Part shown: in pieces, positions 1 to 4,527 of the stretch
How positions within the stretch are numbered: position 1 is the stretch's first letter
How the letters are laid out: each line of letters starts with the position of its first letter
NCBI GenBank assembly: GCA_035565355.1
Contig: DATMSM010000015.1
Span: forward strand, 1-5,726
Direction of reading: 5' to 3'
Length of the DNA: 5,726 bases
DNA from: Ga0074130 sp035565355
GTDB taxonomy: Bacteria > Pseudomonadota > Gammaproteobacteria > Burkholderiales > Rhodocyclaceae
Program-made: the position numbers and the translations under genes
Notes under the pieces: model-generated
What the model was told of the DNA's origin: nothing
What the model saw: only the letters and a program-made list of their open reading frames with translations
Database searches by the model: none

Positions 1-337
1 GCTCCAGGCGCGGCTTCAGGCCGGGATGACGGGCCAGCGTGCGCTGCACGGCGGCCTGGTTGCGTGCAGCGAAGTCGGCGTCTTCGTCGGCATCGAAATT
101 GGCCGCCAGCGCAATCAGCCAGTAATACAGCTCACGATTGAGCTGCGCTTCCGGAAAGTGCGCCAGCCATTGCGGCAGGCGCAAGGTGTCCTGTTGCAGG
201 AAGGCGCCGAATTGCACATCGACTGCCGCCACGCGCAGGCTGGCGTCTGTGCCCAGCGCACGGAACAAGGTGCCGGCGGTGCGCTCGATGTCGCGCAGGG
301 CGACGACGGCTTCCGGATACTGGGCGGCGGTTGTCAT
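1..337 (-). CDS. NorD-like protein, N-terminal part (gene runs off the left edge)
   Basis: An open frame begins at ATG 337-335 and stays open to the window edge, giving the first 112 residues and no stop. The start lies 9 bases after the stop of the preceding gene, so the two are probably co-translated; no strong Shine-Dalgarno is visible. The segment is mainly helical, soluble and without a signal peptide. It contains LRLPQWLAHFP (about 53-63) followed by NRELYYWLIALAA (about 68-80), which resembles the N-terminal region of NorD/CbbO proteins as I recall them. In that family a C-terminal von Willebrand factor A domain with a MIDAS metal site partners a NorQ/CbbQ AAA+ ATPase to activate metalloenzymes, for example inserting the non-haem iron of nitric oxide reductase. 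The VWA domain would lie outside the window and is not seen. The assignment rests on this short resemblance plus position downstream of the NorQ-type gene. A CbbO-like partner of another enzyme is the main alternative. Confidence 0.65.
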   Translation of the reverse strand, partial: MTTAAQYPEAVVALRDIERTAGTLFRALGTDASLRVAAVDVQFGAFLQQDTLRLPQWLAHFPEAQLNRELYYWLIALAANFDADEDADFAARNQAAVQRTLARHPGLKPRLE

Positions 338-346
338 GCAAGCGTG

Positions 347-574
347 TTACTTGCGTGCTGCGTGCCACATGAGGGCGCCGCCGACGACCAGCGCAACGAA
401 GGCGCCGGTGGCGACATTGGGGTGGCGGTCGAGCATATACAGGCCGATGGCGAGCGGGCCGCTGCACAGCCAGATGAAGGCGAGCTTGAACTTGCGGTTA
501 CGGGCGGCACGCACGGCCGGGGCAAACCAGGCGGTGATGGCAACCAGCAGGAAGACGAGGGCGAGAATCTGCAT
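347..574 (-). CDS. small three-helix inner-membrane protein between NorQ and NorD-like genes
   Basis: This 75-residue protein starts at ATG 574-572, only 6 bases after the stop of the ATPase gene, and ends 9 bases before the NorD-like start, so it belongs to the same operon. Three hydrophobic stretches are visible at about residues 3-19, 31-48 and 54-71. Basic residues (RAARNRKFK, about 22-30) lie between helices 1 and 2, and a short DRHPN turn lies before helix 3. No catalytic motif or lipobox is seen. I do not recognise the family. Small membrane proteins such as NorF occur in nor clusters, but I see no motif that ties this one to NorF. Its position suggests a membrane anchor or accessory factor for the NorQ/NorD-like pair acting on a membrane-bound oxidoreductase. 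That role is inferred from context only. Confidence 0.8.
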   Translation of the reverse strand: MQILALVFLLVAITAWFAPAVRAARNRKFKLAFIWLCSGPLAIGLYMLDRHPNVATGAFVALVVGGALMWHAARK

Positions 575-580
575 GGGGAC

Positions 581-1390
581 TTAGCGGGCGAAGGCGGCGT
601 GAATGACTTCGAGCAGGGCGGCGGCGATCTCTGCGTCGTCGGTGAGCCCTTCGACCAGCGCAGCCTTGCAGGCGGCAACCGGATCCATGCCGTCATTGAT
701 GAGGGTGGCGGCGTAAACCAGCAGACGGGTGCTGGCGACCTCTTCCAGGTCGACGTCCTTCAAGGCGCGCAACTGCTGGCCGATGGCGACGATCTTCTGC
801 GCCACTTCCTTGCTGCACCCGGTCTCGCCGATGAGGATGGTTTCTTCCTGAGCAGCCGGCGGGAAGTCGAAACGCAAGGATACGAAGCGCTGGCGCGTTG
901 AAGGCTTCATGCCCTTGAGGAAGTTCTGGTAGCCGGGGTTGTACGACACCACCAGCATGAAGGACGGCGGCGCCTGCAGGATCTCGCCGGTGCGGTCGAT
1001 GGGCAGCACGCGGCGGTCGTCGGCGAGCGGATGCAGGACCACGGTGGTGTCCTTGCGTGCTTCCACCACTTCGTCGAGGTAGCAGATGCCGCCTTCGCGC
1101 ACGGCGCGGGTGAGCGGGCCGTCGGACCAGTAGGTGGTGCCGTCGCCGATGAGGTGGCGGCCGACCAGGTCGGCCGCAGTCAGGTCGTCATGGCAGGCGA
1201 CGGTGTACAGGGGCAGGCCGAGCTTGGCGGCCATGTAGCCGACGAAGCGGCTTTTGCCGACGCCGGTGGGGCCCTTGATGAGCAGGGGCAGACGATTGCG
1301 CCAGGCGCGCTCGAACAGCTCGATTTCATCGCCGGTCGGCTGGTAAAAGGGCAGGTCGTCGCTGTGACGGGAGGAGTTGCGTGTTTCCAT
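581..1390 (-). CDS. norQ: NorQ/NirQ/CbbQ-family MoxR-type AAA+ ATPase
   Basis: This 269-residue ATPase is close to the usual length for the family. Visible motifs are Walker A GPTGVGKS (40-47), Walker B ICYLDEV (102-108), sensor-1 Asn in VVSYNPGYQ (148-155) and the arginine-finger segment KPSTRQRFVSL (162-172). A CbbQ C-terminal helical region follows at about 180-265 and includes STRLLVYAATLI. The segments ELFERAWRNRLPLLIKGPTG and LYTVACHDDLTAADLVGRHL closely resemble NorQ as I recall it. Family members form rings that work with a VWA-domain partner (NorD/CbbO). NorQD is needed to activate cytochrome c-dependent nitric oxide reductase, and CbbQO remodels Rubisco. No norCB or Rubisco genes are visible here, so the client is not shown. 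It is the first gene of an operon with the small membrane protein and the NorD-like gene. The start at ATG 1390-1388 has no clear Shine-Dalgarno, but the family-like sequence begins within the first 15 residues. Confidence 0.9.
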   Translation of the reverse strand: METRNSSRHSDDLPFYQPTGDEIELFERAWRNRLPLLIKGPTGVGKSRFVGYMAAKLGLPLYTVACHDDLTAADLVGRHLIGDGTTYWSDGPLTRAVREGGICYLDEVVEARKDTTVVLHPLADDRRVLPIDRTGEILQAPPSFMLVVSYNPGYQNFLKGMKPSTRQRFVSLRFDFPPAAQEETILIGETGCSKEVAQKIVAIGQQLRALKDVDLEEVASTRLLVYAATLINDGMDPVAACKAALVEGLTDDAEIAAALLEVIHAAFAR

Positions 1391-1431
1391 GAGGTCGCCC
1401 GATGCGGCAGGTATGCTTCAGAGAGACTGCC

Positions 1432-1440
1432 ATTTTATCA
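1432..1440 (-). promoter_or_regulatory. candidate extended -10 promoter for the norQ operon
   Basis: Read on the minus strand this is TGATAAAAT, an extended -10 (TGn followed by TAAAAT, 5 of 6 to the sigma-70 consensus). Transcription would start near 1425, giving a leader of about 35 bases before the ATG at 1390. No convincing -35 hexamer is seen, as expected for an extended -10. No FNR/NNR-type TTGAT-N4-ATCAA site lies in the 134-base divergent gap. Confidence 0.35.
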
Positions 1441-1511
1441 TGTGGAAACCCTTGTCTCGCCGGGCTGGGCGCGCTGTGCGCCAGTCCCTGCGGTGGCCTC
1501 CCGCAGCGACG

Positions 1512-1517
1512 TATAAT
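1512..1517 (+). promoter_or_regulatory. perfect TATAAT just upstream of the ctaA start
   Basis: TATAAT lies seven bases before the ATG at 1525. If used as a -10 element, transcription would begin at or within a base or two of the A of that ATG, giving a leaderless or nearly leaderless message. This fits the lack of a Shine-Dalgarno before 1525. The -35 region (about 1489-1494, tgcggt) is poor, so the match may be chance. Confidence 0.35.
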
Positions 1518-1524
1518 CGGCAGC

Positions 1525-2562
1525 ATGAAACCTCTTTACCTGTCGACGGCCCGCGATGGCCGCAAGCCGATCGCGATCTGGCTGCTGATTTGTTGCGCCA
1601 TGGTTTTTTGTACGCTGGTTGTCGGCGGCGTCACGCGCCTGACTGACTCCGGCCTCTCCATCGTTGAATGGCAGCCCCTGCTCGGCGCCATCCCGCCGCT
1701 CACGCACGGCGACTGGCTGCTGATGTTCGAGAAGTACCAGCAGATTCCCCAGTTCAGCCAGGTCAACCACGACATGACGCTGGAGGGCTTTCAGTTCATC
1801 TTCTGGTGGGAGTGGGCGCATCGCCAGATCGGGCGGGCCATCGGTCTGGTCTTCTTCGTGCCGCTGGTCTGGTTCTGGGTGCGCGACCGGATTCCGCGTG
1901 GCTACAAGTGGAAGCTGGTGAGCTTCCTCATCCTGGGCGGTCTGCAGGGCGCGATGGGCTGGTACATGGTCAAGAGCGGCCTGGTCAACGACGTGCGCGT
2001 CAGCCAGTATCGTCTCACCGCGCATCTCGGCCTGGCCTTCCTCGTCTTCGGCCTGATGTTCTGGACGGCGCTGGGTCTGCTGCGCGAACGCCGCGACTAT
2101 CCGTCGACGCCGGTGGGCGTCCGCGCCCTGGCCTTGTTCGCGCTCTTCGTGGTCAGCGTCATGGTCCTGTCCGGTGGCTTTGTCGCCGGCATCCGCGCCG
2201 GCCTCGCCTACAACACCTTCCCGCTCATGAACGGGCATCTGATCCCGCCCGATCTGCTGGCGCTGCAACCGTGGTGGTTGAACTTCTTCAACAACATCAC
2301 CACGGTCCAGTTCGACCACCGCATGATCGCCTGGGCCTTGATGGCACTGGTGCCGCTGCTGTGGTTGAAGGTGCGCCGCGATGCGCCGCAGGCCGCAGGC
2401 GCGGCAAATGCGGTGCTGTTGATGCTGGCAGTGCAGGTGGCGCTGGGTATCACCACGCTGCTGCATCAGGTGCCGGTTGTGCTCGGCACCCTGCACCAGG
2501 CCGGCGCCATGGTGCTGTTTGCCAAGCTGATCTACCTCAATCACAGGCTGCGTAGTGTCTGA
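1525..2562 (+). CDS. ctaA: haem A synthase, Cox15/CtaA type 2
   Basis: This 345-residue integral inner-membrane enzyme oxidises the C8 methyl group of haem O to make haem A for aa3-type cytochrome oxidases. About eight transmembrane helices are visible (first at about 15-37, last at about 320-338). Four conserved histidines expected to bind the two haems are H99 (WWEWAHRQIGR), H167 (RLTAHLGLA), H265 (FDHRMIAW) and H324 (GTLHQAGA). GGVTRLTDSGLSIVEWQPL (34-52) and the following GAIPPLT...NHDMTLEGFQFIF loop are of the alphaproteobacterial/mitochondrial type and lack the cysteine pair found in the first external loop of Bacillus-type CtaA. I chose ATG 1525 because the family's N-terminus starts there. 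An in-frame ATG at 1402 would add 41 Cys/Gly-rich residues unlike a CtaA N-terminus. No ctaB or cox genes adjoin it. It diverges from norQ. Confidence 0.95.
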   Translation: MKPLYLSTARDGRKPIAIWLLICCAMVFCTLVVGGVTRLTDSGLSIVEWQPLLGAIPPLTHGDWLLMFEKYQQIPQFSQVNHDMTLEGFQFIFWWEWAHRQIGRAIGLVFFVPLVWFWVRDRIPRGYKWKLVSFLILGGLQGAMGWYMVKSGLVNDVRVSQYRLTAHLGLAFLVFGLMFWTALGLLRERRDYPSTPVGVRALALFALFVVSVMVLSGGFVAGIRAGLAYNTFPLMNGHLIPPDLLALQPWWLNFFNNITTVQFDHRMIAWALMALVPLLWLKVRRDAPQAAGAANAVLLMLAVQVALGITTLLHQVPVVLGTLHQAGAMVLFAKLIYLNHRLRSV

Positions 2563-2594
2563 AGACGGTCAGGCGGGGGGCAACATTGCTCCAA

Positions 2595-2615
2595 GCCCGT
2601 CAGCTGCCACCGGGC
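2595..2615. terminator. weak hairpin between convergent ctaA and the first Crp-type gene
   Basis: The 58-base convergent gap contains GCCCG (2595-2599) and CGGGC (2611-2615) around an 11-base loop, so a 5-bp GC stem could form from either strand and serve both genes. No U-tract follows on either strand. It may be a poor terminator, or termination may be Rho-dependent. Confidence 0.2.
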
Positions 2616-2620
2616 CGTGA

Positions 2621-3325
2621 CTAGCCCATGATCTCGGTGTAGGCGGCCTTGTCGCTTGCATAGCATTCGCAGGCGACCGCCTTCAAGCCGGCGATGTCGA
2701 GTAGCGTGATACTGCCCCGGTTATACTGAATCAGGGCACGCCCCTGCAGCGCGGTGGCTGCCTTGGTGATGCCGACGCGGCGCACGCCCAGCATGTATGC
2801 CAGAAAGTCATGCGTGATGTGGAACGAGTTTGCATGTGCGCGATCCCGGGTCATCAGGAGCCAGCGCGCCAGCCGCGCCTCGACCAGGTGAAAACGGTTG
2901 CATGCGGCGGCTTGCGCCAACTGCCGCATGACGACATACAGATAGTTCCTGAGTTTCCGTTCGAATGCCGGACTTTGCTTGAGCGCACGCCGGAATGCCG
3001 GCACGCCCAGTCGTAGCGACGGGCCGCTGCCCTGCACCAGCGCATGCAGAGGAGAGGTATCCACGCCGAGCAGCAGCGTGGCGCCGAACACGCCTTCGCT
3101 GCCGACCAGACCCACCTCCAGATTGCCGTGATCACGCACCGGAGTGATGGTCGATATGAAGCTTGCCATTGGAAAATAGACATGCCGGATGCGTTCCCCC
3201 GGCTCGGCAAGCGTTTCAGAGAAGGATAGCTCGACGGCTTCGCAGGCGGCAATGATGCGAGCACCGTCCTGGCGCGGCAATGTGGACAGCAGTTGGTTGG
3301 TAGCGGCGGAACGGTTCGATGGCAA
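2621..3325 (-). CDS. Crp/Fnr-superfamily transcriptional regulator (first paralogue)
   Basis: This 234-residue regulator starts at TTG 3325-3323. GGAG lies 7 bases upstream on the coding strand, and no in-frame ATG precedes the conserved region, so TTG is the best start. The N-terminal cyclic-nucleotide-binding-type beta-roll spans about 10-115 (GERIRHVYFP 43-52, VGSEGVFG 74-81). A dimerisation helix follows at about 118-140. The winged helix-turn-helix lies at about 145-210, with FLAYMLGVRRVGITKAA (174-190) forming the recognition region. The usual cAMP phosphate-binding cassette is not recognisable, and the N-terminal cysteines of FNR are absent, so the ligand is unknown. Cysteines at 142 (CNRFH) and in ACECY (C219, C221) are shared with the neighbouring paralogue at the same residue numbers. 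The two proteins align without gaps at about 36% identity (84 of 234, counted by eye). Neighbouring stress genes suggest a local regulatory role, but the target is not shown. Confidence 0.9.
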   Translation of the reverse strand: MPSNRSAATNQLLSTLPRQDGARIIAACEAVELSFSETLAEPGERIRHVYFPMASFISTITPVRDHGNLEVGLVGSEGVFGATLLLGVDTSPLHALVQGSGPSLRLGVPAFRRALKQSPAFERKLRNYLYVVMRQLAQAAACNRFHLVEARLARWLLMTRDRAHANSFHITHDFLAYMLGVRRVGITKAATALQGRALIQYNRGSITLLDIAGLKAVACECYASDKAAYTEIMG

Positions 3326-3344
3326 GAGGTGTCTCCCGGTTTGC

Positions 3345-3389
3345 TGATCATGGGAGAGACGTGCGATTACACGGCAGCTCAGGTGATCA
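3345..3389. promoter_or_regulatory. two TGATCA palindromes in the leader of the first Crp-type gene
   Basis: TGATCA occurs at 3345-3350 and 3384-3389, 39 bp apart (just under four helical turns). A TGGG follows each copy directly or after one base. They flank the candidate -10 of the downstream minus-strand gene. A six-base palindrome is short, so this may be coincidence. Confidence 0.2.
3366..3371 (-). promoter_or_regulatory. candidate -10 for the first Crp-type regulator
   Basis: Read on the minus strand this is TGTAAT (5 of 6 to TATAAT), with a predicted start near 3359, about 34 bases before the TTG codon. No good -35 is seen, which would fit activator dependence. The palindrome-like site at 3421-3440 is centred at about -71 from this start. 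Confidence 0.25.
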
Positions 3390-3412
3390 GTGGGCAGCTT
3401 CCTATGAAGCCG

Positions 3413-3437
3413 GTGCGCTGTCGGGACGCTAGCGCAC
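3413..3437 (-). terminator. hairpin downstream of the second Crp-type gene
   Basis: GTGCGCT (3413-3419) and AGCGCAC (3431-3437) form a perfect 7-bp stem with an 11-base loop, starting 31 bases past the stop of the gene ending at 3469. A second small hairpin, GCTTC/GAAGC with a 4-base loop, follows at 3397-3410. Neither has a U-tract. The first overlaps a candidate regulator site, so its symmetry may reflect protein binding rather than termination. Confidence 0.3.
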
Positions 3438-3440
3438 AGA
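3421..3440. promoter_or_regulatory. candidate Crp-type operator, degenerate copy, upstream of the first regulator
   Basis: The central 16 bases (3423-3438), GGGACGCTAGCGCACA, match TGTTCGGTAGCGAACA, the core of the perfect palindrome at 4268-4283, at 11 of 16 positions. Over 20 bases it matches the second degenerate copy (4345-4364) at 14 positions, including the shared TAGC and the terminal ACAGA. It is centred 105 bp upstream of the first regulator's start codon. That it is bound by a Crp-type protein is inference. Confidence 0.35.
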
Positions 3441-3468
3441 TACCGAGTCTCTGATGTTCGCGGGCGAC

Positions 3469-4188
3469 TTACTTGGCGATGTCAGGCGGCAGCAAGCGTT
3501 CGAACTCGCGCTTGACGACTCCGTAGCACTCGCAGACCCGTGCTTCCATGGCAGGCCGGTCGATCAGCTTGATATGGCCGCGGTGATACTCAATCAACCT
3601 GGCTCTTTGCAGATTGCCGGCTGCTTCTGTCACGCCTTCGCGCCTGACGCCCAGCATATTGGCGATCAGTTCCTGCGTCATGATCAATTCACTTGTCGCG
3701 AGCCGGTCGAAGCTTAGAAGCAGCCAGCGGCAGAGCTGCTGATCAACGGTATGGTGCCGATTACATACTGCGGTTTGCGCCATTTGCGTCAGCAGGGCCT
3801 GGGTATAGCGCAGCAGGAGATGCTGCATTGGGCCGGCACGGCAGAACTCCTCCTTGATCGTCTTCCCGCGCAGACGGTAGGCATGGCCGGCGCTTTGCAC
3901 CAGGGCACGGCTGATCGTCGTTTCTCCTCCCATGAACAGGGATACGCCGACGATGCCATCGTTTCCAACTACGGCGATTTCTGCAGAAGCCCCGTTCTGC
4001 ATGACATACAGGAGTGAAACGATCGCCGTCGTGGGGAAGTGCACATGCCGTATCTGCATGCCCGATTCGTATAGGACCTGACCCAGCGGAACCTCGACCA
4101 GCTCGAGTTGGGGTTCAAGACGCGCGTAGTCCGCAGCGGGCAGCGAGGCGAGCAGATGGTTCTGACGGGGAGAGTGTGGTCTTGACAT
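3469..4188 (-). CDS. Crp/Fnr-superfamily transcriptional regulator (second paralogue)
   Basis: This 239-residue regulator starts at ATG 4188-4186, with AGGA 5 bases upstream on the coding strand. The cyclic-nucleotide-binding-type beta-roll covers about 10-115 (QIRHVHFPTTAIVSLL 45-60, EIAVVGNDGIVGVSLFMGG 70-88), a dimer helix about 118-140, and the winged helix-turn-helix about 145-212. LIANMLGVRREGVTEAA (174-190) is the recognition region. It lacks FNR-type N-terminal cysteines and a clear cAMP phosphate cassette, so the effector is unknown. Cysteines C142 (VCNRHH), C153, C219 and C221 (VCECY) are candidates for redox or metal sensing, but this is speculation. As far as I recall, this subfamily is widespread in Betaproteobacteria. 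It is transcribed towards its paralogue (143 bp gap) and diverges from the exported-protein gene at 4528. The perfect palindrome at 4265-4286 is placed as expected for autoregulation. Confidence 0.92.
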   Translation of the reverse strand: MSRPHSPRQNHLLASLPAADYARLEPQLELVEVPLGQVLYESGMQIRHVHFPTTAIVSLLYVMQNGASAEIAVVGNDGIVGVSLFMGGETTISRALVQSAGHAYRLRGKTIKEEFCRAGPMQHLLLRYTQALLTQMAQTAVCNRHHTVDQQLCRWLLLSFDRLATSELIMTQELIANMLGVRREGVTEAAGNLQRARLIEYHRGHIKLIDRPAMEARVCECYGVVKREFERLLPPDIAK

Positions 4189-4240
4189 TGCATTCCTGTG
4201 GCGACGTACGGTCGAAGAGAGTGCGACGGCAAACGCGACG

Positions 4241-4246
4241 ATTGTG
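4241..4246 (-). promoter_or_regulatory. candidate -10 for the second Crp-type regulator
   Basis: Read on the minus strand this is CACAAT (4 of 6 to TATAAT), with a predicted start near 4234. The palindrome centre at 4275.5 would then lie about 41 bp upstream of the start, the classic class II activator position for Crp/Fnr proteins. The hexamer is weak, so its placement is the main support. Confidence 0.25.
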
Positions 4247-4264
4247 AAGCATGCTCAGTCAAAT

Positions 4265-4286
4265 CTATGTTCGGTAGCGAACATAG
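4265..4286. promoter_or_regulatory. perfect 22-bp palindrome, candidate Crp-type operator
   Basis: Arms CTATGTTCG (4265-4273) and CGAACATAG (4278-4286) are perfectly complementary around GTAG. Size and symmetry fit a dimeric helix-turn-helix regulator, and it lies in the intergenic region next to such a gene. It differs from the Crp (TGTGA-N6-TCACA) and FNR (TTGAT-N4-ATCAA) consensus sites, as expected if the regulators have their own specificity. No U-tract follows, arguing against a terminator. Two related sites lie nearby. Confidence 0.7.
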
Positions 4287-4344
4287 GAGAGATTCTATGC
4301 CTATCCGTAAGGCCAAGCCCAGGCCAGTCCTGCGGATTAGCCCA

Positions 4345-4364
4345 TCTGTGCGATAGCAGACAGA
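4345..4364. promoter_or_regulatory. second candidate operator copy upstream of the exported-protein gene
   Basis: TCTGT (4345-4349) and ACAGA (4360-4364) form 5-bp arms. The central TGTGCGATAGCAGACA (4347-4362) matches TGTTCGGTAGCGAACA of the perfect palindrome at 12 of 16 positions. The centres of the two sites are 79 bp apart. A weak TAGGCT at 4384-4389 would serve as a plus-strand -10 with this site at about -41, giving a leader of about 130 bases to the ATG at 4528. The function is inferred. Confidence 0.45.
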
Positions 4365-4475
4365 CCTGCCCTTGTTTTCCTCATAGGCTTGAATCTGCGG
4401 AGCCAATCAGGATGCAATCGCTGCATCACGGCTGTGTAAACCCTGGCTGGCCGTCATTGCGGCAGCCGCCATTTG

Positions 4476-4498
4476 GGCGCGGATCTGCGTGCCGCGCC
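4476..4498 (+). other. GC-rich hairpin in the leader of the exported-protein gene
   Basis: GGCGCGG (4476-4482) and CCGCGCC (4492-4498) form a perfect 7-bp GC stem with a 9-base loop, ending 17 bases before the AAAGGA ribosome-binding site at 4516-4521. It may stabilise the message or affect translation. No U-tract follows, so it is not a typical terminator. Confidence 0.3.
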
Positions 4499-4527
4499 AT
4501 CACGCCCGCAATCACAAAGGAAAAACA

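Larger units (their letters stand above)
4189..4527. other. 339-base gene-free divergent regulatory region
   Basis: This gap between the second regulator and the exported-protein gene is less GC-rich in its centre (about 4240-4440) than the surrounding genes. It holds a perfect palindrome (4265-4286), a degenerate copy of it (4345-4364), a candidate minus-strand -10 (4241-4246) and a GC-rich hairpin (4476-4498). A second small GC hairpin lies at 4459-4469. No credible coding region or tRNA was found in it. Confidence 0.7.

Noticed and set aside
26..901. Long plus-strand open frame (291 codons)
   Set aside because: It is antisense to the three-gene NorQ/NorD-like operon. Its protein is low-complexity Gly/Gln-rich with no recognisable motif, a common GC-rich shadow.
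1031..1516. Plus-strand open frame in the norQ-ctaA region
   Set aside because: Mostly antisense to the well-supported AAA+ ATPase, with no plausible protein features.
1402..1524. Upstream in-frame ATG that would lengthen CtaA by 41 residues
   Set aside because: The added segment is unlike any CtaA N-terminus I know and overlaps the norQ promoter region. ATG 1525 matches the family start, despite a GAGG before 1402.
1391..1524. FNR/NNR-type site expected for a nor operon
   Set aside because: No TTGAT-N4-ATCAA-like dyad was found in the divergent gap by eye.
1438..2544. Long minus-strand open frame (368 codons)
   Set aside because: Antisense to ctaA, whose identity is certain. The product is His/Gln/Arg-rich with no domain.
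1668..2555. Plus-strand open frame in another reading frame of ctaA
   Set aside because: Fully inside ctaA, Arg/Ala/Gly-rich translation, no motif.
4265..4286. Rho-independent terminator reading of the palindrome
   Set aside because: It lies in a divergent region upstream of both genes, is AT/GC mixed, and lacks a U-tract. An operator is the better reading.
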